Assembly (NCBI GenBank): GCA_030765055.1
Contig: JAUKNK010000151.1
Coordinates: 248,001-312,000 of the forward strand
Direction: 5' to 3'
From: Mantis religiosa
Lineage: Eukaryota; Arthropoda; Insecta; Mantodea; Mantidae
Length of the DNA: 64,000 bases
Shown piece after piece: positions 10,870 through 22,093 of the stretch; the stretch's first letter is position 1, and each line of letters opens with the position of its first letter. Below the pieces are notes generated by a model. It worked only from the letters and a program-made list of their open reading frames with translations. It did not search any database and was not told the DNA's origin. A program made the translations under genes and the position numbers.

Positions 10870-11880
10870 CAATTCTTCCAGTGCCACTGATATCAATGAA
10901 ACCAATTTCTACGTTCTTTGAGCTTTCAAATGGAAATTAGGGCCAGTTGGATCGCACAGTATTTAACGGGTTTAATATAGCTAAGAAAACATTGTTTAGG
11001 AATTGTTTTGGAAAGTCAGGCGAGTGTGATAATTCAACTGTTTTCAAATAAAAGAATATCGAATACAATTCTAATAGCTATTTCACAGAATTAGCCATTT
11101 ATTAGATGAAAGAGTTCAGCTTGTGATCGTAAGCTTGATAAATCTGACTATTATTATACGTAATTGTCAGTAATTGCTAGGTTAATTGGTCACTACGAAA
11201 CATGCAATGCAATGTATCAGATTTCCTCACATTTACCGGATATTATAGGTAATTGATGCCGATTAAATACTTATTTATCTCCAGCCACTGAACACTCGTA
11301 CATGTCGATGACCTTTTGCGTTAGCGAGATGAAAATCTGAACTAAATTTACAAAGGTACCTTACTCTCACTTTCTACTCGGGCAGCTAGCCGAGTAAATG
11401 CCAGGTCAGGAGATGGCTATAGAAAATTGTGTCAAAGAAACGTAACTACTTAACTTGATTATCAAGTTCCATTGATCTTTGCTTCTTAATTCGTCGGATT
11501 TCCATTTTCAGGCCGGTTTCTAAGAGGAGCTGAACTGAAATCCAGCATCACGATCAAGCATGCTCCTGTCAGAGGAAATCGCCAAAGCCTAATTAAGTCT
11601 CCGCTCCCAGTACAGATGTATTTTTTTATCTTGAAAAGTGCAGAGCGATGCGCAGTGGTATCTGGACGAGTCCACATCAGAACGGTTGCAACTGGAGAGG
11701 AGGGCAGGTCAGTTGTGAGCAACTAAACACGTACAGAGCTGTTCGGTAACACTACAGCTTTTTTCAAAATGTGCTTGTCTCCTGGTTCCAAGAGAGCATT
11801 TATAAATGACGCCTCCTAGCAGCACATTAGGAAATAAAGTGCTACATTTAAAACACGAGAAGTAATAACTAATATCTATA
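10870..11880. other. Unassigned sequence
   Basis: Nothing recognised on either strand. The 78-codon minus frame at 11486-11722 has no domain I can name. Confidence 0.4.
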
Positions 11881-11899
11881 GATTTATAAAAAGGAACAA

Positions 11900-12640
11900 T
11901 GGTCTGGGTCAGCTATAAAAATTTGGGGAAGGGTATCTGAGGCAACAGTTGTGTCTGAAAGCAGTTTAGGAGAGTTATTAAGGAAAGAAAAGCCATTGGT
12001 GTTAGTGCAACAACGTCCTTCTCTATGCCCAGTAAACAAAGATTAAGAACATGCATAAAATCTAATTTGGATGTTTTAATTCAGAAGTAGTTAGGCGAAC
12101 TATGACTAATTTTTAAAACACAGAAAAACAAAGATCAACTTTGAAGAAAGTGCTTATGAAGCTTAAAAATTCTACTGACTTCCAAGGCAGTGTCTGAACA
12201 TTAAGCAGAGTTCTTTTGAAGCTAGGATTATTTGAAAAAAAAGAACACTAAGCGTGACAGACAAATTTTTGTTCGAACATCGCACCATACGTGCAGAAAG
12301 GCTTAAGTATTTACGAAATATTCGGAGATATCTAAGTGAAGTTTATATAGTTTATATGGATGAAACTTATATAAATACAGCACATACTTTACCATATGTC
12401 TGGAGTGAAATACGTTACAGGGACTCTGCAGCGATATTGAAAGGCCGACAGTTGTTTATCATGCCTGCTGGAGGAGAACAGGGTTTTGTTCCAAATGTTT
12501 ATGTACTATTTAAGATCCAACAAAAGCGTGGAGAGTACTACCATACTAAGAATTATAACTTAGTTTATAAGAGCTGCAAAACTGGCTTCGAGAATGAAAT
12601 TTGTTTTTAGACACCTTATGCACCGCCTCCCCTCTCGTAA
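11900..12640 (+). pseudogene. DDE transposase fragment (insect IS630/Tc1-like)
   Basis: The open stretch 12254-12610 contains 'RAERLKYLRNIRRYL', the first acidic block 'IVYMDETYINTAHT', 'QLFIMPAGGEQGFVPNVYV' and 'KRGEYYHTKNYNLV'. This is the order found in insect DDE_3-type transposases, where 'YLDETW.N.GHT' marks the first catalytic Asp. The region upstream (11900-12250) looks like a broken N-terminus, with stops in all frames. The C-terminal catalytic residues are absent because the Penelope-like fragment begins near 12640. Confidence 0.6.
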
Positions 12641-14262
12641 TCTTACGCGTGTGACGCATTGCGGCTATCCCCACCACAGTTGCTACTCATGCCTACCGCG
12701 CAGGATTCCTGTGAAGATAAAATAATATATCTGTAACTGTTGCATTTTGCCAAGATGGTGTTCTCCCGAAAAATGGCTCTATGGTCGTTATCAAAACAAT
12801 GCTCTGCCAGCGCAGACTTCTCAGGTTTCATTAAACGAATGCTCCGTTCATGTTCGATTATTCTAGTAGCGATGGTCCTTCCGGTTTGTCCTATATACGG
12901 TATCCCACATTCACGGGAATGCGGTACACTCCCGGAACTTGGAAGTCCAGTTTGTCTTTCAATGGTCTCAACAGATGTTTAATCTTCGGAAGTGGCTTGT
13001 GGTTGGTCCTGATGTATTTGACGAGAATTCTGCTGATTCAGTCGAATAGATTGCCGGTAAACGGGATGTAGGCTGTAGCGGTAGGCTCATCTGACGCTTG
13101 CTGTATTACAGGTTTCCCTTTCCTAGCTTTGGTGATCGAGGCTGCTGATTCTGCCGGATAGATTGCCAGTAAACGGGATGTAGGCTGTAGCGGTAGGCTT
13201 ATGTGACGCTTGCTGTATTACAGGTTTCCCTTTCCTAGGTTTGGTGATCGAGAATTCTGCTGATTCTGCCGCATAGATTGCCGGTAAACGGAATGCAGGC
13301 TGTAGCGGTAGGCTTATGTGACGTTTGCTGTTTTACAGGTTTCCCTTTCCTAGCTCTGGTGATCGAGATTTCTGCTGATTCTGCCGGATATATTACCGGT
13401 AAACGGGATGTAGGCTGTAGCGGTAGGCTTATCTGACGCTTGCTGCATTACAGGTTTCCCTTTCCTAGCTCTGGTGATCGAGATTTCTGCTGATTCTGCC
13501 GGATAGATTGCCAGTAAACGGGATGCAGGCTGTAGCGGTAGGCTTATCTGACGCTTGCTGTATTACAGGTTTCCATTTCCTAGTTCTGGTGATCGAGATT
13601 TCTGCTGATTCTGCCGGATAGATTGCCAGTAAACGGGATGCAGGCTGTAGCGGTAGGCTTATCTGACGCTTGCTGTATGACAGGTTTCCCTTTCCTAGCT
13701 CTGGTGATCAAGATTTCTGCTGATTCTGCCGGATAGATTGCCAGTAAACGGGATGCAGGCTGTAGGGGTAGGCTTATCTGACGCTTGCTGTATTACAGGT
13801 TTCCCTTTCCTAGCTCTGGTGATCAAGATTTCTGCTGATTCTGCCGGATAGATTGCCAGTAAACGGGATGCAGGCTGTAGCGGTAGGCTTATTTGACGCT
13901 TGCTGTATTACAGGTTTCCCTTTCGTAGCTTTGGTGATCGAGGCTGTTGATTCTGCCGGATAGATTGCCGGTAAACGGGATGTAGGCTGTAGCGGTAGGC
14001 TTATCTGACGCTTGCTGTATTACAGGTTTCCATTTCCTAGCTCTGGCGATCGAGGCTTCAACGTCTAATTCGGAGTAGCCGTTTTGACGGAAAGTGAGTC
14101 TCAGGTGTTGTAATTCTTGTTTTAAATGGCTGGGATCAGAGATAGACAAAGCTCTGTGGGCCAGTGTATTGAGAACTCCCAGTCGTTGAGACTTATGATG
14201 GAAACTATGAGCGTTCAGATAGAGATCGGTGTGTGTAGGCTTGCGGTATACAGCATGCCCCA
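12640..14262 (-). pseudogene. Penelope-like element: RT end, linker, GIY-YIG nuclease
   Basis: On the minus strand from 14262: the end of a reverse transcriptase ('YRKPTHTDLYLNAHSFHH', 'VLNTLAHRALSIS', 'HLKQELQHLRLTFRQNGYS'), then a linker ('KPVIQQASDKPTATAYIPF', 'TGNLSGRI') and finally a GIY-YIG endonuclease with 'CGIPYIGQTGRTIATRI', 'EHERSIRLMKPEKSALAEHC' and 'ENTILAKCN.YRYII' down to 12643. Fusion of RT to GIY-YIG is diagnostic of Penelope-like retroelements. The catalytic RT core is missing. The linker coding has been amplified (13040-14055), and the 112-115-bp units break the frame. Confidence 0.75.
13040..14055 (-). repeat. 112-115-bp tandem array inside the Penelope linker (~9 units)
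   Basis: The marker 'acgggatg' recurs at 13061, 13173, 13288 ('acggaatg'), 13403, 13518, 13633, 13748, 13863 and 13975. Spacing is 112 at the ends and 115 in between. The unit covers the linker between RT and GIY-YIG. Since 112 and 115 are not multiples of three, amplification came after loss of coding function or destroyed it. Confidence 0.9.
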
Positions 14263-14469
14263 GTGTACCGTTGCTGTTTTTTGAAACAACAATGGAAGAG
14301 TTCCATCATTCTCTACTTCCATGTTAAACTTAAACTTAAACATTCAGTCTTTTGCTCAGTAATGCGTATTTTAATAGTGTTTTGTCTTTGTTTATATTTG
14401 TGTTACGTCCAGTGTTTTACATGTGTTATAACATTTTATAAATATCCAGTTCAATTCAATTCAAGCAGC

Positions 14470-15350
14470 TAGCGGCTGACTGAGGGTCAGCACGACGCAT
14501 GTCATTCGTGTACCTGGACTTAACCACTTAATGACAGGGTATGTGGGGTTTTGCAGGATGGTGGTTTAAATTTAGGTGGATGAAAAGAAGGGAGGTAGCC
14601 GTAGCTCCTCATGGTAGCCAACTCGGGTGCAACGCTTGTGCCCACCGCTGGTGTCAGAAAATTTTAGGAAGAGTTTAATTTAGAATGATTAATCAAGTTT
14701 CAAATAGTAATAATTTTGAAGTTATAATAACAATTTTATTGTTACCGGGTGTGCCCGCATGCCATGCGGGGAAGCCGGTAGAGCTTGTAGCGTCTTTCTG
14801 AGGATCTATAGTTCCCTAGAGACCTAACCAGAGCGCTCTGATGTTGAGGCAAACTCGCGTAGAATTTTGTGGCCCGGCGCCTAATGACATCTTCCACATA
14901 GTGGAGAGATGAGGCTTCATGAAGGTATCTCACGGAAAACCTCCAGCACATAGAATAGAGCTCTAAGACATCTATTTTGTACACGCTGGAGTAGTCGCAG
15001 ATTGGTTCCTGCGGCTATGCCCCAGATCTCACACGCATAAAGCATAATTGGAAGAATTAAAGCCTGAAAAAAGCGCAACTTAAGGGGTGTCGGCATCCCT
15101 GACCGCATCATGGGGTATAACGTAGCCGAAGCTCCGCATGCCCGATAACTACCTCCTGAATGTGACCCGCAAAAGTTAGGCCCTTGCCCAAATTTACACC
15201 CAAATACTTAAGAGAGTTTGTCCAATCTATCCTTCTGCCAGAATGGTTAAAGGAGGAGAGGTTGGCGGGAAAGGTGAAGAGTATGGCTTGGCTTTTCTCC
15301 GGGTTGATGGGCAATCGCCAAAACCTACAACACTCGTGAATAAGGCTTAG
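14470..15350 (-). pseudogene. Jockey-type LINE ORF2, post-RT region
   Basis: Minus strand: 'INPEKSQAILFTF', 'NSLKYLGVNLGKGLTFAGH', then 'PTPLKLRFFQALILPIMLYA', 'CEIWGIAAGTNLRLLQRVQN' and 'CLRALF', ending near 'RMACGHTR' with a stop at 14742. This is the region just downstream of the YADD motif in jockey-type elements. Several frameshifts are present. 14470-14740 would be its 3' UTR, and '(aattc)n' at 14452-14466 may be its tail. It is the same family as 17400-18740, whose C-terminal side it would supply. Confidence 0.65.
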
Positions 15351-15397
15351 CTGTCGCTATATTGGTATAAATATCCTGAAACGTTGATACCTAGTTA

Positions 15398-16782
15398 CAC
15401 TGGGGAACAAAAAAATAAAGTTTTTTTATATACCCGAAACAAAATAGGCAAATTCTTATGTAAACTGATCTTCTGATTCCAAAATTGCCCCCCAAAATGC
15501 TGTATCACGTAACGTTTTTTTGGTATTCATAATTTGTTATGAAAATTTACAGAAATGTGATGTGATAACTCATATTTGATTATTTGAAAATAATAGGTAT
15601 TTTATTGCTAAATAACATTGAAAATACTAATTATTATTATTAAAATAAATAAACCCAAGATAATGATGAAAACCAATACCTGAATTATCTCAGAAGTGTT
15701 TAACTGTTGACTTTTTTTGTATTGACTCTCCCGTTGGAGGAACCAACAATAGTCTCCGAACATGGCTGAATCCCAGCGATACCCTGGTAACGTCTTTCCA
15801 TCTCAGAAACGTCCTGGTGAAAACGGTCACCTTGCTCATCACTTACTACAGCTCCTAGGTTTGTAGGGAAACTATCAAGGTGAGAGTGCAAAAAGTGGAT
15901 TTTAAGTGACATACGGCAACCCATTTCTTTGTAGCTCCTTAATAGTTCTGAGACTAAAGTTTCATAATTTTCTTCTTTTTCATTGCCCAGGAAGCCTTCC
16001 ATCACTGATTTAAATGATTTCCATGCTGCCAGTTCAATACGTTTAAGCTTTGATTCAAAAACACTGTCTTTAAGAAGTAGTCTTATTTGAGGACCCACAA
16101 ATATACCTTCCTTCAATTTAGTTTCACTTATTTTGGGAAAGCTACTTCTTAAATACTCAAATGCACTTCCACTTTTGTCCAAACCTTTAACAAAATTCTT
16201 CATTAACCCGAGCTTTATGTGAAGTGGGGGGAGAAGAACTTTGTTTGGGTCTACTGGAGGCACATACTTAACACTGCTTGCTCCAGGGGTATAGTCTTCC
16301 CTTTTCCCCCATTCTTTCACTATAAAATGCTTGTCAGTTGCCCTACTGTCCCATAAACACAAAAAACAGCAATATTTTGTGAAACCTTCCTGCAGTCCCG
16401 TTAGCAATGCAACTACCTTGAGGTCACTACAAATTTCCCAGCCATGGTTTTGATAACTAATAGCATCTTAAATGATGGACATGGAATCGTATGTCTCCTT
16501 CATTCCTATGGCATGAAATAAAGGTATTGAAGGTAGTAAATTGCCATTATGAAGCAACACTGCCTTTAGGCTGTATTTAGAAGAGTCAATGGCTATTATT
16601 TTAAATTAAGTCAATATGAGTTGGTATCATACCTCATTTCTGTAATTTTATATAAAAGAATATGAATATCAAAAAACGTTACGTGATACAGGATTTTCAG
16701 AGACATTTTTGGAATCAGCGAGTCATTTTGCATAAGAATTAGCCTATTTTTGTTTCGGGTACAAAAAACGTGTTCCCTAGTG
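15398..16782 (-). mobile_element. CACTA-type DNA transposon with complete ends
   Basis: The ends are inverted repeats beginning CACTGGGGAAC (15398) and CACTAGGGAAC (complement, ending at 16782). Similarity extends about 65 bp inward, sharing 'acccgaaacaaaa' and 'aattcttatg'. A 3-bp TTA flanks both sides (15395-15397, 16783-16785). CAC-start TIRs with 3-bp TSDs are typical of the CACTA/CMC group (EnSpm, Chapaev). It carries one broken gene on the minus strand. The element is 1385 bp, short for an autonomous member, so it is probably an internal-deletion copy. Confidence 0.7.
15700..16620 (-). pseudogene. CACTA-borne orphan protein, partial
   Basis: Open from 16407 to 15700 (235 codons), and extended upstream through one stop (near 16465) to about 16600 with 'IDSSKYSLKAVLLHNGN', 'HAIGMKETYDSM' and 'NHGWEICSDLKVVALLTGLQ'. 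Then come 'GFTKYCCFLCLWDSRATD', 'NKVLLPPLHIKLGLMKNFVK', 'RMSLKIHFLHSHLDSFPTNL' and 'SDEQGDRFHQDVSEMERRYQ'. I recognise this as a family repeated in many arthropod genomes and usually annotated as hypothetical. Conserved Cys, His, Asp and Glu residues are compatible with a DDE-type transposase core, but that is inference. Its position inside CACTA-like ends links the family to that transposon group. Confidence 0.6.
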
Positions 16783-16785
16783 TTA

Positions 16786-17395
16786 TCTTTCGAAATGACT
16801 GACTGCCCGAGAAAAAAGTGAGCGAATTCGTTGCCATGAAAACTTCAGGTCTTAAGGTATATTTCTGTTTACCAGTTAGTAATCCAGATATACCAAATGC
16901 GATACCGCGGCGCCCCTTCGCGGCACAACAATGTCAGGACACCGCATATTGCATCTGAGTTGTACAATAAATTTCAGGTAAAGAAGAATTAGAAACAAGG
17001 GTTAATATTTTACACAGCTCCAGTGATTTACTATCACAGCATATATAGTTGGTATACCCTCCCTTGCCTCTTAACTGACACTTCACTGCTTTTATTTATA
17101 GAGATACAAATCATTTATATTCTTTGTTATAATGTTTGGTTTAAGTGGGCACCATAACAGAATTCTGAAATGCTTTATTTTTTATTCAAAGAGTACGATA
17201 TTTACAGACTTTATTGGAATGATTCAAATTAAAATGTCTACATAATTTTAAGTTATGGTACATATTTTAAATCTATTTAAATTCACTTATAATTTAAGAG
17301 TCTCTTCTGTAAAAATATTCAAATAATTTTTCAAAACGTTTCAACACACATTACGTTGCTATGTCCAGTATATTTTAGTTCAGTGACCACATCAG
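16786..17395. other. Unassigned sequence
   Basis: No gene recognised. AT-rich, with a short GC-rich patch at 16908-16925. Confidence 0.4.
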
Positions 17396-17399
17396 GAGC

Positions 17400-18740
17400 G
17401 AATTCCAAACGTGGATGTGCTCCCGAAAAGTTAGGCCCTTGTCCAGCTTGACTCCCAAGTACTTGATTGAATTCTCCCACCTGATCCCTTGCCCGAAGTA
17501 GGTAAATTGGGGGAAATTGGCGGAAAAGCGGCGTTTGGTGAACAATATCGCTTGGCTTTTCTCCGTATTAATGGACAATCGCTAACGCGTGCACCAATCC
17601 TGGAGGAGAATTAGGTAACGTTGGATGGGGTTGAAGGTTCTGCGTGGGTGTCTATTTGTTGAGAATAGCAGCACGTCGACAGCATATTGTGCTATGTTGA
17701 CGTGCTGTTCAGTGGGAAGATCAGCCACGTAGACGCTGTACAGCGTCGGGGATAACACAGAACCTTCGGGGACTCCGCCGCGGATAGACCTTCATGTAGA
17801 TGTTTTTCCCGCCACTGTGACAGTGAAGAATCTATGTTTTAGGAAAGAGTGAAGAAGGAGTATGACTTGAGTGGGTAGCTCCAGTTGGATATATTTGTAC
17901 AGAAGACTCGCGTGCCAGGTCGTAGAGAAAGCCTTTTCCACGTCCAGAGAAACCGCCGAGATAAATGCCTTGTCCTGGAAACCCAGGGCTGCAGCCTCCA
18001 CCACGCGCAGCAACTGTTGTGACGTAGAATGCCCAGGACGAAAGCCAAACTGGTGAGGAGGGATGGCTTGTATGTCTCCCAGAAGGGGGGACATGCGGGC
18101 TAAGAAAAGTCTCTGGAAGACTTTCGAAAGAACAGAAAGGAGGCTAATGGAGCGGTAGTTGGCAGGATTAACCGGGTCTTTCCCTGGCTTCAAGATGCAT
18201 ATCACCCGAGCCTCTTTCCAACTACGTGGAAAGTGACTCAGAGAGAGACACATATTGACAACTTTGGTAAGAAATAACACGGCCCTGAAAGGAAGGTGGT
18301 GGAGCATGAGTGGCGTTATGCCATCAGGTCCCGCCGCCTTTTTTGGTTTGAGGCGCCGGAGTACGCCCTGAAGCTCACTGGGCCTAATAACTGGGAGTCT
18401 GTCCGCCTCAGCGGGGGGTCGCCGAAAGTATCGACGAACCTCCCGCCTAACGCGGTCAGAGAAGGCAGGGTCCTGGGAGTATTCTCTAGGCCTCATGGTC
18501 CTCTCAAGGTAGTCGGCGAACACCTTAGCCTTGGCCTGTGGTTCGTAGGACAGGCCTTGGGTACCCTGGAGTGGGGAGTTTGGTGTCCCTTGGCGGTTCC
18601 GAAGTCTTTTAATGACGCTCCACACGTCTCCGTCCTCGAGGTTCAAACGAGACATCGTGTCCTCCCACGCGCGCACTCTGTGCTCATGTAGGCGGGCACG
18701 AACCTCTCGGCACAATCGCCGATGAAGCCCTCGATTATGA
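17400..18740 (-). pseudogene. Jockey-type LINE reverse transcriptase
   Basis: The minus-strand open frame from 18715 to 17792 (307 codons) holds the RT fingers and palm: 'LKPKKAAGPDGITPLMLHHL', 'PRSWKEARVICILKPGKDP', 'NYRSISLLSVLSKVFQRL', 'PPHQFGFRPGHSTSQQLLRV' and 'SLDVEKAFSTTWH'. After a stop and frame change, 'GGVPEGSVLSPTLYSVYVAD' follows, and then the catalytic box reads YAVD where YADD is expected. It continues with 'INTEKSQAILFTKRRF' and 'YLGVKLDKGLTFREHI' to about 17400. The loss of one catalytic Asp and the frameshift make it inactive. Both ends are truncated and the endonuclease domain is absent. Confidence 0.85.
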
Positions 18741-20010
18741 ATACAAAATAAAATGTACCAGACACATGTCCTGCGTTATAACAAGATTTACATTATATGT
18801 GTAGCACTTGTTTGTATATCTGTTTTGTGTATAATTCACTTCCTCGTCCACTTGCTATGCATATTTCGTGGTACAGAATGTAATATTACCAGTAAAAAGG
18901 AAACGAACGAGGAAGAACGGTACAAACCTGCAGTTCAAATGTCGCGCGAGTACTGCAGCGTCACACAGTGGCAGTCTCATACAACACAAAGTACACGTTC
19001 GGTGTTACAGATGTCGCTACATTGTAATTGCTATGTATATATCAATAAGTCGTATTTTTTATGAATATTTTACAAAATATTACAACAGTAATGCTCCGTT
19101 TTGATTTCATACATATCTCAGATATGCACGACACGAAGCTCAAAATATATTATTTAAAAAAAAAATTATGTATAGTTTTATTCCAATGCTTCACTTCGAA
19201 TGCCTTTAAGACAACTTCGTCTATTTTGAGAAATTTCTCCTGATGAGCATTGTTGTAACATTTAAATAAAGCACCAGCAATACATGTCTTTTAAGATTGT
19301 GTTGTACGTAAGAATTCTTCTGTTTCAAATTATTATTACTGTACTATGTACATCCTCTAATGTACTTATTTTTATTATTTAGTTTTAAGAACATTAATAA
19401 GTTATATTAGGTGTATATTTACTTTTAATTTAGCTATATGATTTTTGTATTATGAACTCTTTGATTTAACTGTGGTTTGTTAGACAATTTACGTTATAGC
19501 TTTAATTTTATCATACTTTATGTTTTAATTACAAGATACTTACTGTCACATACATTTTCATTTTTGTGTCTATGTAGTATTTGGTTTATACTGAGCCAAT
19601 CCGAGTTAATTTTATTTTACAGAATTTGTTTTGTTATTTAATACAGAGTATGGGAAAGAAGGATTTGATTTATTTTTAAGTGCTAATTACATAATTTTAT
19701 TTATAAGTACATTAATATGTGTTACTTTTCTTGGATCTTATTTAAATTACTTTACGGTTTATATTATTTTTATGCATTTGTATGAAGTACTTCACCCCGA
19801 TAGCGTAATGATACATTAATGCATTTAGTACGAAAGCGATCCGTATCATTATGTTCTAATTATTTTTATTTCCGATTAAAACGTTTAATTTAAAGTTCTT
19901 TGAGTGGTAAGTTAATTCGATAGTTTAATTCGTTCATCGAGACATAAGTTTATTGTTTATAACTTATTGATTATTGATAATGAATATAATCTCAGTGTTT
20001 AATAATTGAC
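18741..20010. other. AT-rich DNA without recognised features
   Basis: Small open frames only, none with recognisable motifs. Very AT-rich from 19260 to 20010. Confidence 0.5.
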
Positions 20011-21893
20011 AGATGCGATTTCACCACGATCTACACTGGCGGTTCTAAATTTGCTGATGGAGTAGGTTATGCATACTGGTGTGGGTTCTTTTCGGTTCGT
20101 TGTCCTTTTGAGTGCTTTGTTAGGGATGGAGTATGAAGGGTTTGACGGTGAGATGGAAAGGTTGGTGTTTTGTCTAATTGTCGGTGAGCTGGGATCTCTT
20201 TCTCAGGGTTCGGTTATGAAAAATCGTGTTTACCATCTCTCAATTCCTTTATTTTCTTTAACCTGGCTCTCTTTACTCTCTTGCGAACACTTTCGTTGTC
20301 GTCCTAATTTTCCTTTCCCCTTAACGTTTTTGCGTTGCTTTGCGAACTCCCTTTATTCCCTATTTTGCACTGTCTTCAAGACCATAGCTCTATTTCGGAC
20401 TGCAACATCGGATCCTACTTCTCTCCCAATAACACGTCTTCTTCTCGTCGTATTAAGTACCAGAGTGACGCTCTTTCCCCCGTCGTATTCTCAGCTTCTA
20501 TTCTAGCTTTTCTCGCCTCTCACCGCCCATTTTCTATTCCTTTACTATTTTACGCCTATCACATGGTTTACTCTACATTTTATTTGCAGGGTTTATTTCT
20601 TTAATTTTCTCTTATTGGTCACCTCCGTCTGTCTTTCCTATGCAGCAGTAATATTTTCCACCCCTTTGGGTTGTATGACCCCTCAGCGTCATAACGGTAT
20701 TCTATCATGCTTGGCTGAATTTCCCTTAAGCTTCGCATACCTTACTGGCGTCTCGATGTCGGGGTAACCTTCGAGGGTTTTTGTTCTATTTCCTGCCTTG
20801 TCTCTGTGCTCAGAAGCAACTCCTGTCCGATTTTTCCTTCATTTACACTATATTGCTATTTCGAATATTCTTTTTAATTTTATTTCTTATATAATTTATT
20901 CCCTTTTTATTCCCATTATGCTTATTTATGATCTCTACTGTTGTATTAATTTCTAGTTATCTTTTCCCTCTTGGAGCCTGAGGTTTCTGCTTCGATACGT
21001 CTGTCCTTCTACTAATGCCCTGGGTCGATACCGCCTACCTATGGAGGCTTCCAACTACACTGCGGAGGTTCTGGCTATTCCTGACGCTTTGCTATATGGG
21101 ATTTCTCGGGGCTTCCCCAAACTGCTGATCTTAACCGATGCGCAGAGTGTGCTGCAGAGACTCTCATCTCCCCTCTGGACGAGAAATATGCACTGTTAAC
21201 TTTACGAGATACTGAAGTAGGTGAACAACGCTACATCAAATTCACTTCCTTTGGATCAGAGGGCATGTCGGAATTCGATACAATGAAGTCGCCGATCGCC
21301 TGGCAAAAGAGGGACTCACCCAAGGCACCTTTTAAGGCATCCAACTGCCCTACACGGATTTCTTCCCGGTCCTTCATCGTGACGCATATTGTCGCTGGAA
21401 TGACGCCTGGATTCGTTCGCAGTCCATCAAAGGCAAACACTACGCCGCCGTTCAGACGCATCTATCCACGACCCCTTGGTTCCCCAGCTTCAGGATTGCA
21501 CGTCGACATCTCACCTCTATCATTAGAATGCGACTTGGACATGGATGTTACCCTGCGCATCTACACCGACTACGTCTCATCGATTCCCCTGCATGTCCTG
21601 ATGACCCAGGCGTAACCGCTGACCTCAATCATCTCCTGTTCAGTTGCTCTCGCTACCGAGCACACCGTTCTTCCTTCCTCCGCCGCCTACTTCAGCAGTC
21701 TGTTCCTTTTCCCGCTAGCGTCAACACCACATTACAGTTATGCCACAAACCTGTATACCAAGCTCTTCTGCAATTTCTTAAAGAAAGTGATCTACAGATC
21801 TAGTCTCCTCCCATCCTCTTAATTTTCCTTTCATTATTTTTCTTATTTTTCCCTTCGATGGCCATATGGGATTTTACCGAAGGCCAAAAAAAA
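20010..21893 (+). pseudogene. LINE RNase H and C-terminal region, interrupted
   Basis: The RNase H start ('IYTGGSKFADGVGYAY', 20030-20075) has Gly where the first catalytic Asp (TDGS) is expected. The domain resumes at about 21030 with 'RYRLPMEASNYTAEVLAI' and 'LILTDAQSVLQRL', then 'ADRLAKEGLTQGTF' in another frame. The C-terminus 'SIIRMRLGHGCYPAHLHRL', 'DLNHLLFSCSRY' ends with a stop at 21803. The 3' end 'ccatatgggattttaccgaa' runs into A8 near 21893, as in I/jockey-type elements. Several frameshifts. 20080-20985 is foreign or too degraded to align. Confidence 0.75.
20080..20985. other. ~0.9-kb block interrupting a LINE RNase H region
   Basis: Pyrimidine-rich sequence on the plus strand (for example 20240-20640) with open frames that show no domain. 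It separates two parts of one RNase H domain, so it is probably an insertion, but I could not find its ends or a TSD. Confidence 0.35.
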
Positions 21894-22040
21894 CTATTTC
21901 CAAACAGGGCAAATATAATGCATGTACCTCCTCCTAACGTGGACCTATTTCTTAAAATGATGTCCTTAAACGTAGTCCTATCCGATCAAGAATGAAATGA
22001 GTGAAATGATCCTCCAATAGGCCAGGATTCATAGAGCTTA

Positions 22041-22093
22041 GAGTGAGTGAGTGAGTGAGTGAGTGAGTGAGTGAGTGAGTGAGTGAGTGAGTG
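22041..22093 (+). repeat. (GTGA)n microsatellite
   Basis: About 13 copies of GTGA, forming the tail of the minus-strand LINE. Confidence 0.9.

Noticed and set aside
15700..16407. Host gene
   Set aside because: Lies inside inverted CACTA-type ends with a TSD and has an upstream in-frame stop; better seen as transposon cargo.
18753..19243. Overlapping small open frames
   Set aside because: AT-rich, overlapping in two frames, no conserved features.
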